A DNA stretch of 64,000 nt, from positions 558,001-622,000 of the forward strand of contig CP073218.1 of the NCBI GenBank assembly GCA_020342235.1. Direction: 5' to 3'. Positions 1-8,648 of this stretch are shown here, piece by piece. This stretch comes from Saccharomycopsis phalli. Lineage: Eukaryota; Ascomycota; Saccharomycetes; Ascoideales; Saccharomycopsidaceae. The position numbers and the translations under genes are program-made. How positions within the stretch are numbered: the stretch's first letter is position 1; each line of letters opens with the position of its first letter. The notes under the pieces are model-generated. The model saw only the letters and a list, made by a program, of their open reading frames with translations. It searched no databases and was not told the DNA's origin.

Positions 1-126
1 CAATTTAGAAACGAGTTTGACTTTTGAGGTACAAACATGCTGGTGATAAAATAATACGTTACGATACAAATGTAGAAGGCCAAAATTTACAGACCACAGA
101 TATACTCTTCGTACTGCTAGCTTACC

Positions 127-1116
127 ATGACTCTAAGTGTTGTTCTCAAAAATATCCGGTTTTTCCCATACAAGATTTCTCCCGAGGGATATTCGTTTGA
201 TAAGCTGTTGGACCTTACGTATGTTACTCCGCGAGTGATTGTGTGTTCTGAGCCTGTGAGCGGCGAGTTTCTCAACAAGCACTACAAGAACTCGTTGAAC
301 GACTTGATTAGCTATTTGAACAAAAAATACAAGGATCACTGGATGGTGTATAATCTTTTACAGGAGCCTTCAAAGTATGAGGATTGTCAGATGTTTGGTA
401 ACGTGGAGCACTATCCGTTTCCAGACCATCAGCCTCCGTCATTTGCGGTACTAGTGAAGATTATCCGGTCCATCAATGACTATTTAGAGGCTGACAGCAA
501 ACGGGTTGTGGTTATCCATTGCAAAGCAGGAAAAGGCCGGTCAGGCACGGTTGCCAGCAGCTACTTGATTAACCAGTTTAAGCTTAATGACGAGGAGGCC
601 AACAAGTATTATAGTGCCAAGAGGATGCGATTTGGGCAAGGGGTGTCTATCAACAGTCAGCAGAGATACTTGAGGTACTACTATCAGTGGTACTCTGGAG
701 GGTGCAAGCCGTATGTGAACCGCAAGACTAGGATTGTGAGTATCAAGATACGGGAGCCATACAATGATGATTTGCGGTTGATGATCTGGCACTACCGAAT
801 GGATGTGTTGGAGAAGGTGTATGAGTTCAACAATGAGCTTGACTCGGTGAACGACCTTGACAGGAACTGGACCCTTTATTCTGGGGACAATGTGACGAAC
901 TCCGACGTGAAGATTTCGATTTCGACGAACGAGAAGTATGCGGTGTCGCGTCTATTCCACGGAAGCTGCTGCTCGTTCTGGTTCAATGGTGTTTTCGAGG
1001 CTCCAAAGCGGAAGTTTGTGATACAATATCGGGACACTGACGGGGTCACCGGCTTTGATTTCAAGCCGAGCACGAAGCTATTTGAGTCGGTTGAGGTGGA
1101 GTTTGTTTTGGAGTAG
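127..1116 (+). CDS. TEP1: PTEN-like lipid/protein phosphatase
   Basis: A 329-residue homologue of PTEN/Tep1, a dual-specificity phosphatase whose animal relative removes the 3-phosphate of PI(3,4,5)P3. The active-site P-loop HCKAGKGRSG sits at about residues 131-140 and differs from human PTEN by Ser for Thr, with C132 the nucleophile and R138 the phosphate-binding Arg. The upstream YPFPDHQPP loop supplies the likely general acid D100. The C-terminal half (about 200-329) is beta-rich and fits a C2-like membrane-binding domain, ending near FVLE with no long regulatory tail. The ATG is preceded by A-rich sequence and no in-frame alternative is better. In budding yeast Tep1 has been linked to sporulation; the substrate here is inferred from the family. 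Confidence 0.93.
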   Translation: MTLSVVLKNIRFFPYKISPEGYSFDKLLDLTYVTPRVIVCSEPVSGEFLNKHYKNSLNDLISYLNKKYKDHWMVYNLLQEPSKYEDCQMFGNVEHYPFPDHQPPSFAVLVKIIRSINDYLEADSKRVVVIHCKAGKGRSGTVASSYLINQFKLNDEEANKYYSAKRMRFGQGVSINSQQRYLRYYYQWYSGGCKPYVNRKTRIVSIKIREPYNDDLRLMIWHYRMDVLEKVYEFNNELDSVNDLDRNWTLYSGDNVTNSDVKISISTNEKYAVSRLFHGSCCSFWFNGVFEAPKRKFVIQYRDTDGVTGFDFKPSTKLFESVEVEFVLE

Positions 1117-2057
1117 GCTAGCGGGAGACATGAGTAGATGATACCTGGTGTGGGTAAATAGTACCTGGCATGGGTAAATAGTACCTGGCATGGGTAAATA
1201 ATACCAGGTGTGGATAAATAAATGGCAGTTTTACATTGTTTAGATTGCAAATCCTGGCTATGCATGCCACGGTCAACACGCAACGCCCTAAACCCCGAGG
1301 ATATTTTTAGTAGTCATCCCTTCCTAGCTTACAGGCACACACAGGAGCCGGAGGGCGGCATATGCTGGGTGCGAGCGATTTAGGAAGGTTGTGGAGGGAC
1401 GACTGTGATGTTTGCAAGTGGAATTTTACATGAGAGCAAGACAATACGTACAGACGAGGGCATTAGGGCTTGACGGTATTGGGAAACGAGAGCCGAGTGG
1501 AGGGAGTGGGGGGGATAATTGCCGGGGAATAATATGGTGGATAATAAATGTGAGATGTGGCTGGGTGTGAATATATATATAAATGTATATAAATATATAT
1601 TTGAAATGCGGATGAGTGTTGCTGTGATTGGGGTCCCCCTTCGCAACTAATGCACAACCCAGTCTTGTCTCAAGTGTTTTTCAAGGGGAAATTTCTCAAT
1701 CGATTAAACCTTTACAAAGTGAACAAGTCAGGCAGTACGGAGGTCTTTTTTTTTTATACGCTTTTTTTTTGTCATCTTTTTGTCCCATTGGCCGTTTGTT
1801 TCTTTTTCTTTTAATATATCTTGTTCCTTGTATTGAATTTTGTCGAGATAGCTGTGAGTTCAATTCTACATGTCACTGTCCAGATTGAAACTTCACTTGC
1901 TGTTGATTACAAGAGACGTACAAGACCACCAACCCATCAGATAGACCTGCTGGATCCGCCAAGAGGCCAGTCAATTTCAGGTGAGGCTGTTTTTCTATTT
2001 TGCATCAAGGTCCGTTTTCCGACCTCCTATATATATACCTTGCTTCCTCCTTGGAAC
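1117..2057. other. Intergenic region with a 4x20 bp tandem repeat
   Basis: No convincing gene. It holds a perfect-length tandem array just after TEP1 (listed separately), an AT dinucleotide stretch near 1572-1600, and T-rich tracts at about 1747-1815. These are followed by a TATA-like run near 2029-2038, about 20-30 bp before the ATG of the next gene. The latter half looks like the promoter of that gene. Confidence 0.6.
1141..1220. repeat. Tandem repeat, four 20-bp units
   Basis: Four contiguous 20-bp units, 1141-1160, 1161-1180, 1181-1200 and 1201-1220. Units two and three are identical (GTACCTGGCATGGGTAAATA); the outer units differ at a few positions. It lies about 25 bp after the TEP1 stop, in the presumed 3' UTR. 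Confidence 0.95.
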
Positions 2058-2912
2058 ATGCCCGACCGAGCACTACGCTCGGCTGACAAGACCAGTGCCG
2101 GGGGCAATCGCCCGGAGCAGCCGACGGCATCTTCCAGCGAGGCGTTGGAGGAGCCTGTGCCCAAGTTGGAGTTTCTGGCGATCTCAGGCTGGCAAAAGTC
2201 CGAGTCGTCGCTCATCTCGACCATCAACCTCCAGATCGAGCGTGAGAAGGTCCGCCAGGAGCAGTTGCGGCTCCAGACCATGGAGAAGTCGCTTGTGCTC
2301 CTCAACATGGCCATGGAGTATAAGATCGCCAAGACCGACATCCCACTCCTCTTCAACAGCCCGGCCCGGATGCAGTCGCCCCAGTTCCAGGACAAGCTAC
2401 GCGACTACGTGCCAAAAGAGTCGCGGCCGCACTCAGAGAGCTCGCAGCAGCCGACGACGTCGGTGTTCAAGGTCAGCATTCCGCAGCAGATAAACTACCA
2501 GTTCCACCATTGGCAGGTCCCCGGAGGCCCGCCAGAAGACTCCCACAAGCGACAGCGCCGCACGTCCGAGGTCATGGACCAGAGCCAGGCGGCCGCCACC
2601 CGCTCGCCGCTCCGGAGAAGCCACGGCCACCGGCGGAACTTGCTGGAGGCCAGCACGTTGCGCTTCCACATGGCTCCGCCCCCTTTTGAGCCGCGACGCT
2701 CCAGAGAGCAACCCACGCTCCAGAGCAGCTCCAGGCGGGGCTCATCCTCCGAGGAGATCCGTGGGAAGTTCCACAGCGCACCGGGACCGACGCTCCAGCG
2801 GCGCAGCCACGATCCTCGGCCAAGCTCTCTGGGCGACGCCACGACAGACGACATCCCATCACGCTCCAAGACGAACGTGCACTACATATTGTCGCCCCCA
2901 GATCAAAAATGA
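2058..2912 (+). CDS. Unrecognised Ser/Arg/Pro-rich protein
   Basis: Encodes 284 residues from the ATG at 2058. The open frame runs upstream to 1821, but that part is AT-rich and crosses the TATA-like sequence, so the later start is preferred. Residues about 40-100 are predicted helical, with a Q/E/R-rich segment (QIEREKVRQEQLRLQTMEKS) before a hydrophobic stretch. The rest is low-complexity and basic, with FHHW, two FH(M/S)AP-like motifs and many RRxS and SP sites, which suggests a phosphorylated and largely disordered protein. The coding part is clearly more GC-rich than its flanks. I do not recognise the family; a regulatory or scaffold role is only a guess. Confidence 0.7.
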   Translation: MPDRALRSADKTSAGGNRPEQPTASSSEALEEPVPKLEFLAISGWQKSESSLISTINLQIEREKVRQEQLRLQTMEKSLVLLNMAMEYKIAKTDIPLLFNSPARMQSPQFQDKLRDYVPKESRPHSESSQQPTTSVFKVSIPQQINYQFHHWQVPGGPPEDSHKRQRRTSEVMDQSQAAATRSPLRRSHGHRRNLLEASTLRFHMAPPPFEPRRSREQPTLQSSSRRGSSSEEIRGKFHSAPGPTLQRRSHDPRPSSLGDATTDDIPSRSKTNVHYILSPPDQK

Positions 2913-3029
2913 TTATATTTAGCATTAATACCATGCCACAGCTGGCACATCCCATCTTCCGTGTAGGCCTGGTGCGGGGCTTCTAGTACGGGGTGATCCC
3001 CGGCTCCTCGCAACCCGTGCCACATTCAA

Positions 3030-4973
3030 ATGCTCAAGCGACTCTTGTCCACCTCCATGTCCGCCGTGAAACTCCCGCCGTGCTTGGAAAACATCCGGCC
3101 CAGCTCGGTGCCGGAGCTCGACTACTCCACAAACTCAAACTACCGCCACTTTGCCGTGCAACACACCGCCCTCGACTTTGAAATTTGCTTTGCCGAACGA
3201 CTCCTCCGAGGCTCGGTGCACTACAAGCTACGTCCAAATTCCCCAACTGACCGCATCGTCTTGGACTCCCACCACGTCAACGTGTCCAAAGTCGCCGTCA
3301 ACCACACCCCAGTGAAGTTCTCCCTCGATTCGTCCACCAAGTTGGGCCACGCCTTGGTCATTTCGCACCCGGTGCACACCAACGAGCCAATTGACGTGAA
3401 AATCCACTTCAGCACCACCCAGCAGTCCACCGCCCTCCAGTTCTTAAGCAAGTCCCAGACTGACGGCAAATTACACCAGTACCTCTTCTCCCAGTCCGAG
3501 CCCATCCACGCCAGAACCATCTTCCCGTGCTTCGACACCCCGTCCATCAAGTCGCCTTACTCCGTCGTCGTCAAGTCCCCCTACAAGACCTTGGTCTCGG
3601 CGCTCACCGACACGCAAAGACAGGACTCCGCCGCTCCAGACACGTACTACTTCACCCAGCCGGTGCCTATCCCCGCGTACTTGTTTGCCATTGTCAGCGG
3701 CGACATTGTCAGCGCGAAAATCGGACCGCGGTCCTTGATTTACACCGAACCAGTCAACATCGACCGCTGCGCTAACGAGTTCAAGCACGAGGTCGTAGAG
3801 AAGTTCTTGCGCATCTTGGAGAAACTCATCTTCAACTACGAGTGGACCAGCTACGACTTTGTCATTGCCCCAATGGCATTCCCTTATGGCGGCATGGAAA
3901 ACCCCCAGTTGACCCTCGCCAACTCCACCATTGTCAGCGGCGACGCCGAGAACATCGACGTGATTGCCCACGAATTGGCTCACTCCTACTCTGGAAACCT
4001 CGTGACAAACGCGTCCTGGGAGCACTTTTGGTTGAACGAGGGCTGGACCGTGTATCTCGAACGGCGCATTTTGGCCGCACTACATGGCGAAAGCTACCGC
4101 CATTTCAGCGCCATCATCGGCTGGAACGACCTCGAGGAGAGCGTCAGCCGCATGGACTTGAAGTTCACGCGGTTGATCCAAAACTTGAAAGACGGCAGCG
4201 ACCCGGACGACGCGTTCAGCACCGTTCCCTACGAAAAGGGATTCAACTTCTTGTTCCACTTGGAAACCGTGGTTGGCGGCATAGACAAGTTCGACCCGTT
4301 TGTGCGCCACTACTTTTCAAAGTTTCTGAAAAAGTCAATCGACACCTACCAGTTCATTGAGACTTTGTTGGAGTTTTACGCCAAGGAGGACCCGCAAGCA
4401 TACAACAAGTTGCTCAACGTCGACTACGAAACTTGGTTGCTCAAAACCGGCTTGCCTCCAAAGCCAAAATTTGACACCTCGTTGGTGGACCAGTCGCTTG
4501 CGCTTGCTGAAAAATGGCACAAGTTCATTGGCTCCAGCAGCGACAATTTGACTCACGGCGAGCTTGCGAAGCACTTTGGCAACACCGACGTGGAAAAGTA
4601 CTCTTCCAACCAGCTTGTGGTGTTCTTGGACCACCTCTCGTCATTGAACGACAAGTCGCCGTTGTTGGACTCGAAAAACGGACATGTGGCCTTGAATTTC
4701 ATCGCCAAGGAATACAAGAGAATCGCAGGCAACAACAACGCAGAGGTCAAGTTCCGCTTGTTCAAGTTGCAGCTCAAGGGCAGGTTGACCGAGGTGTATC
4801 AGCCATTTGCCGATTGGCTTGGCACGGTTGGAAGAATGAAGTTTGTGCGTCCTGGGTACATTTTGCTCAACGAATGCAACCGCAAATTGGCAGTTGAGAC
4901 ATTTCGTAAATTCGAAAAGAATTATCATCCAATCTGTGTTGCCATGGTTAAGAAGGATATTGGCTTGGATTAG
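3030..4973 (+). CDS. LAP2: Leukotriene A4 hydrolase-type aminopeptidase (M1 family)
   Basis: A 647-residue zinc metallopeptidase of the M1 family, the yeast Lap2/LTA4H branch, which has leucyl aminopeptidase and epoxide hydrolase activity. The exopeptidase motif GGMEN is at residues 287-291. The zinc site HELAH is at 314-318 with the third ligand E337 in WLNEG. The C-terminal third matches the helical domain of LTA4H. A second in-frame ATG at residue 10 is also possible; the first nine residues are basic and hydroxylated, so dual cytosolic/mitochondrial forms could arise, though this is speculative. One CTG codon (4326-4328, residue 433) stands where human LTA4H has Ser in a KFxxKSI motif, which bears on the genetic code of this organism. 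Confidence 0.95.
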   Translation: MLKRLLSTSMSAVKLPPCLENIRPSSVPELDYSTNSNYRHFAVQHTALDFEICFAERLLRGSVHYKLRPNSPTDRIVLDSHHVNVSKVAVNHTPVKFSLDSSTKLGHALVISHPVHTNEPIDVKIHFSTTQQSTALQFLSKSQTDGKLHQYLFSQSEPIHARTIFPCFDTPSIKSPYSVVVKSPYKTLVSALTDTQRQDSAAPDTYYFTQPVPIPAYLFAIVSGDIVSAKIGPRSLIYTEPVNIDRCANEFKHEVVEKFLRILEKLIFNYEWTSYDFVIAPMAFPYGGMENPQLTLANSTIVSGDAENIDVIAHELAHSYSGNLVTNASWEHFWLNEGWTVYLERRILAALHGESYRHFSAIIGWNDLEESVSRMDLKFTRLIQNLKDGSDPDDAFSTVPYEKGFNFLFHLETVVGGIDKFDPFVRHYFSKFLKKSIDTYQFIETLLEFYAKEDPQAYNKLLNVDYETWLLKTGLPPKPKFDTSLVDQSLALAEKWHKFIGSSSDNLTHGELAKHFGNTDVEKYSSNQLVVFLDHLSSLNDKSPLLDSKNGHVALNFIAKEYKRIAGNNNAEVKFRLFKLQLKGRLTEVYQPFADWLGTVGRMKFVRPGYILLNECNRKLAVETFRKFEKNYHPICVAMVKKDIGLD

Positions 4974-5794
4974 GTATCGAAGCAAATTTAAAGGCTATTG
5001 TAGGTATGTACCTAATATAGTAAAATTTTACTCAACATTGAACAATGTAAAGTATACTAGGTATTTTGGGAAAACCTGGGATACACATATTTTGGCAAAA
5101 ACATGGAGTAGCTAGAGAGTAACCTAAGATGAGGACTCAGGAATAATCAAAAGACCATTGATCCGCAAAAGTAAATGATTCAAGTAATATCTACCGCTCC
5201 TTCTGAATCATCACTTATATCCTCAAGACCAAGTTGAAAGTTTGATTTGACAGGGTTCTCCCGACTCTTTGCCAGGCCATCCATTGTTTCTACATGGTGA
5301 AATATCAATCCCTCAGCATAATATACCTAGAGTCTTTGTCAATGCTGAATTCCTCCTCTTGAGAGTGTGACGTCGTTATAAACTTTTGCTCAGATATTTA
5401 GTTAATTATAGGTGAGTTTTGTTCCTTTGTAATTGAATAATCGGAACGGTAATAATGCTTGAATTGATATACTTGTATGCTTTTCCACTACAGAAATATC
5501 TCTCCTTTTATAGTAGAAATATCCCCTCATTAGTCTATACACCGATGATCTTCACATCCCTTTACAACTGCATTAACTACATGTTGTGCAGTATTGTGAG
5601 ATCATTCTAGCGGAGAACAGATCTCCGTTATCAGTGACTTACTTGTGGTCAACAGTCTTGAATAATAATAATATTTATTCAAGGCTTATCAATAGAGTCT
5701 TGATGTCACCATTTAAATCTAGGGATGTGCAGATTCCATTAAACAGCATTCTACATAAGACATCAGAAGTAACCATATTAATCTCGTCTATAAT
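4974..5794. other. Intergenic region, no gene seen
   Basis: About 820 bp of AT-rich sequence between LAP2 and the kinase gene, both of which end here (convergent). Short open frames such as the one at 5586-5825 have no recognisable content. I see no tRNA or repeat. Confidence 0.5.
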
Positions 5795-7606
5795 CTATAA
5801 GTCCAATGAAGAGATGATTTCATAGATACCATAAGCACCTGGGTCTGGTGGGAACACCGACTGGTTCTCGGTTCCGCCAACATAAGTGGCTCTTCCCAAC
5901 TTTGGCCGCAACTTTCTGGTCCCTTCTGCCGCGTCGTGAGCCGTCTTGATTGCCACATCAATGTCCTTTGTCTTGGTGAAGGAGTGCACAAATGGGATCA
6001 AGACGTCCATGACGGTCCGGTGTCCCTCTCTGGCCTTTGTATATTCATACAAGTTGGTGAGACCAAACTCCAAGGCCTGGGCAAACACGTCTTGGATCGA
6101 GAGGTTCTTGTTGTCGGCCAAGATGATTTCTGCTCTGTTAATGACAGACTTCATGAAGATGAATATGATTGCGCCCAATGTGCCGCCCATGTCGTCCTTG
6201 ACCACCTTGAGAATCGAGTGCAAGACTGCCAATACGGAGCCACTGGCGGCGATTTTGTTCTTGTCCAATTGCTCCAAGACAAGCTCGGCGCCGGTCCGGA
6301 GGCCGTGGCCACAGTCTCCGTCACCCATTTTGGTGTCCCAGTCAGTGAGGTCTGGCTCCTTTTTGATGACGCGGTTAGCTGCGGTTCTGACGATGTTTTC
6401 GAGTCTCTTTGGGTCGATTTTGAGGTCGGCCGAAGAGTGGACCTCTGGCTCGTCGTTGTAGTGGGTGAAGTTGGTGATGACCCTGTCGTTGACAATCGGC
6501 TTGGTGGTTGCAAACTTTGTGTTGGACCAGCACACTGCGTTGGTGAAGCTGTCCAAGTAGGAGAACAACTTTGCGGTGGGGATTTCCTTGGTGGCGGCGG
6601 TGGAGGCATTGAAGAGCGAGATGGTGAAGATCTGCGCGTTGAAGGAGGTGATGAATGTGCCGGTGTAGACTCTCACTGGTACAATTCCGTAGGTCTTCTT
6701 GAGCACAGCAAGAACCACATACAAGATCGCCTTCTCCTCGATCTTAGGCACGCCGCCGAGGTTGTTGATCAAGAGAACCAACTCGTCGTCCTTGGAGTAG
6801 TTGAAGTAGCCTCTTTGCTTGTCGGACTTGTCCAAGATGAGCTTCAACAACCGGTCGACCAACTCCTCAATGTTTGGAACGTAGTCCAACTTCTTGACCC
6901 CCGGCTCGTTGTGGATCCCGAGTCCGATCTCCAACTGGTCCGGTCCAAGCTTGCCAAAATCCTCGTCCTTGTTGTGGCCGGAGATGTGCACGTGATCCAA
7001 CCCTGCGTTGACCGATGCAGTGGAGTCAATCACCGACTGGCCGAGTTTGAAGACGGCATCAATGTCAAGTCCGGCTTTGGAGGCGGCGCCCATGATCTTG
7101 GACACAATGGTGATCCCGGCCAAGGTTCTTCTGCCGACCAATGCGCCGGAGTCTCTTCCGACGGCGACGTCGTCAGTGACCCTGAGGATTCTGATCTTGT
7201 CGGCGCCATACAACGAGATCAAGTCCTGGGCCGCCATTCCAAAGTACAAGTTGTCGCCGGTGTAGTTGGTGAGGATGAAGATACATCCTCCCCAGGAGCC
7301 GTTGGACGATGGAAGCTCGTGGCAGACTTTCTCGGCGGCCTTGACGTTTCTGTAGTTTGGCGAGGCGAAAACGTCGCCATGGGCGACCGCACTGAGCATT
7401 CCGTCGCCGACCAAGCCGTAGAACCCGGGCTCGTGGCCCGAGCCGCCGCCGCTGATCAAGCTGACTTTGGAGCTGTCGAACTGGTTGTTGAAGATGACCT
7501 TTTCGCGGTCAAGAAGCGAGAAGTACTCATGTTCATAGGTGATGGCCCGTAGGCAGTAAGGCACAAGGTTGCTGACGTTCTCTGGGAGAAAATGTTTGTT
7601 GGACAT
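5795..7606 (-). CDS. Dihydroxyacetone-kinase family kinase, probable L-erythrulose kinase
   Basis: Encodes 603 residues from the ATG at 7606 (MSNKHF); the frame is open further upstream, but DAK proteins begin here. It has the two-domain architecture of ATP-dependent DhaK-DhaL kinases. The N-terminal K domain has GGGSGHEP at 53-60 and the covalent substrate His in LDHVH (H205). The C-terminal L domain has the Mg-ATP loop GDGDCG. Yeast Dak1/Dak2 (about 590 residues) phosphorylate dihydroxyacetone or glyceraldehyde; Yarrowia Eyk1 of the same family phosphorylates L-erythrulose. The divergent RpiB-type isomerase and nearby C2H2 regulator match the Yarrowia erythritol locus, so I favour an erythrulose kinase, with plain Dak as the alternative. 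Sequence alone does not fix substrate choice. Confidence 0.93.
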   Translation of the reverse strand: MSNKHFLPENVSNLVPYCLRAITYEHEYFSLLDREKVIFNNQFDSSKVSLISGGGSGHEPGFYGLVGDGMLSAVAHGDVFASPNYRNVKAAEKVCHELPSSNGSWGGCIFILTNYTGDNLYFGMAAQDLISLYGADKIRILRVTDDVAVGRDSGALVGRRTLAGITIVSKIMGAASKAGLDIDAVFKLGQSVIDSTASVNAGLDHVHISGHNKDEDFGKLGPDQLEIGLGIHNEPGVKKLDYVPNIEELVDRLLKLILDKSDKQRGYFNYSKDDELVLLINNLGGVPKIEEKAILYVVLAVLKKTYGIVPVRVYTGTFITSFNAQIFTISLFNASTAATKEIPTAKLFSYLDSFTNAVCWSNTKFATTKPIVNDRVITNFTHYNDEPEVHSSADLKIDPKRLENIVRTAANRVIKKEPDLTDWDTKMGDGDCGHGLRTGAELVLEQLDKNKIAASGSVLAVLHSILKVVKDDMGGTLGAIIFIFMKSVINRAEIILADNKNLSIQDVFAQALEFGLTNLYEYTKAREGHRTVMDVLIPFVHSFTKTKDIDVAIKTAHDAAEGTRKLRPKLGRATYVGGTENQSVFPPDPGAYGIYEIISSLDL

Positions 7607-8032
7607 TTTGTAGCTACCCCAGATTTCACGGGAACCGTCCAATTTATAGTCCGAAAGTAGGTGGCCTGGCGCCTCCACTCTCCACCAAACCTTCTGTATG
7701 CTCAGTTTTCTGGGGAAAATACCCTCCCCGGTCCGCGCAACAAACTAGCCCTAGGTACTTACATATGGCCGGTCGCTGGACTTGCCATTGCCTTTTACAC
7801 CTGGGTTTTTTACAAATACACCGCAAACCACCACATTTTTCGCATCCAAATAGCCCCGTCGTTTTACCCTGGTGGTGACGTGTTTTCCATCAATTTTTCA
7901 AGCAGTTTCAACGGCTACAAGCGTATTCATGCATGAGGGTGGAGGTGTCATCCGGTGGATGGCAGTGACCACGGTACATGCTCCACAATGTATAAATTCT
8001 AGCCTGTTCCCGGGGATTTTGCGGGAAAAAAA
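7607..8032. promoter_or_regulatory. Divergent promoter between kinase and isomerase
   Basis: A 426-bp bidirectional promoter. A TATA-like box faces the kinase at about 7642-7649 (read on the minus strand), and TATAAATT at 7991-7998 faces the isomerase. The heptamer CCGGGGA occurs once in each direction: on the minus strand at 7725-7731 and on the plus strand at 8010-8016. The first lies in a GGGGA-N8-TCCCC inverted arrangement at 7712-7729. Shared control by the neighbouring C2H2 protein is an inference from this layout. Confidence 0.6.
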
Positions 8033-8491
8033 ATGCTTAGAATTGTTATTGGCTGCGACCAGGCTGGCTACTCGTACAAGGAGGCCATCAAGAAGGACTT
8101 GGAAAAGGACCCCAATGTGTCAGAAGTAATCGACATTGGCGTCGACTCAGACGGAAACACGAAAAGCTACCCTTTGATTGCATTTGGTGCGGGCGAATTG
8201 ATCTCCCAGAACAAGGCAGACCGTGGCATCTTGATCTGTGGCACCGGATTGGGCATGGCCATTTCCGCCAACAAAATCAAGGGCATCAGAGCAGTAACCG
8301 CACACGACTCCTTCAGCGTGGAAAGAAGTATCCTCAGCAACAACTGCCAGATCTTGTGCATGGGGGAAAGAGTCGTCGGCTTACAATTGGCCCGTCGCTT
8401 GGTCAAGGAGTGGTTGACATACAAGTTTGACGACTCGAGTGCGTCCGCAGACAAAGTCGCTGAAATCGAAAAGTACGAAGTCTGTGCGTAA
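8033..8491 (+). CDS. RpiB/LacAB-family sugar-phosphate isomerase, EYI2-like
   Basis: A 152-residue protein of the RpiB/LacA/LacB aldose-ketose isomerase family. The N-terminal strand with GCDQAG supplies the phosphate-binding Asp. The central GILICGTGLGMAISANKIKG carries the catalytic Cys-Gly-Thr-Gly loop, followed by RAVTAHDSFS and a conserved GERVVG turn. Ordinary yeast ribose-5-phosphate isomerase is RpiA-type (Rki1), so an RpiB-type gene usually signals a special sugar pathway. In Yarrowia and in bacterial erythritol pathways, RpiB-like enzymes (Eyi2, EryI) convert tetrulose phosphate to erythrose 4-phosphate. Its divergent promoter with the kinase supports that role. The ATG is 35 bp downstream of a TATA box. 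Confidence 0.9.
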   Translation: MLRIVIGCDQAGYSYKEAIKKDLEKDPNVSEVIDIGVDSDGNTKSYPLIAFGAGELISQNKADRGILICGTGLGMAISANKIKGIRAVTAHDSFSVERSILSNNCQILCMGERVVGLQLARRLVKEWLTYKFDDSSASADKVAEIEKYEVCA

Positions 8492-8648
8492 AAAGAAAAA
8501 GTGTCCATACATATCATTATTTATACTATATCATATTGTGTAATCCGTCCAAAGACATGATTAGTGGCATCTCCAGCCGAATCGCGTGCAGTAAAAAGGG
8601 TCCCCTCCCCGTCAAAAAAAATTCAATCCTGGTACACATGCAGTTGCG

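Noticed and set aside
2495-2955. Long minus-strand frames opposite the S/R/P-rich gene
   Set aside because: GC-rich third positions leave all frames open here; the plus frame has the promoter, the ATG context and the acidic/basic organisation of a protein, although this is the least secure choice in the window.
3471-4025. 184-codon minus-strand frame inside LAP2
   Set aside because: Antisense shadow of a conserved metallopeptidase with no recognisable content.
5936-7552. 538-codon open frame on the plus strand, antisense to the kinase gene
   Set aside because: It is the mirror of a GC-biased coding sequence; the product is Val/Gly/Asp-rich with no domain, while the opposite strand encodes a complete DAK-family kinase.
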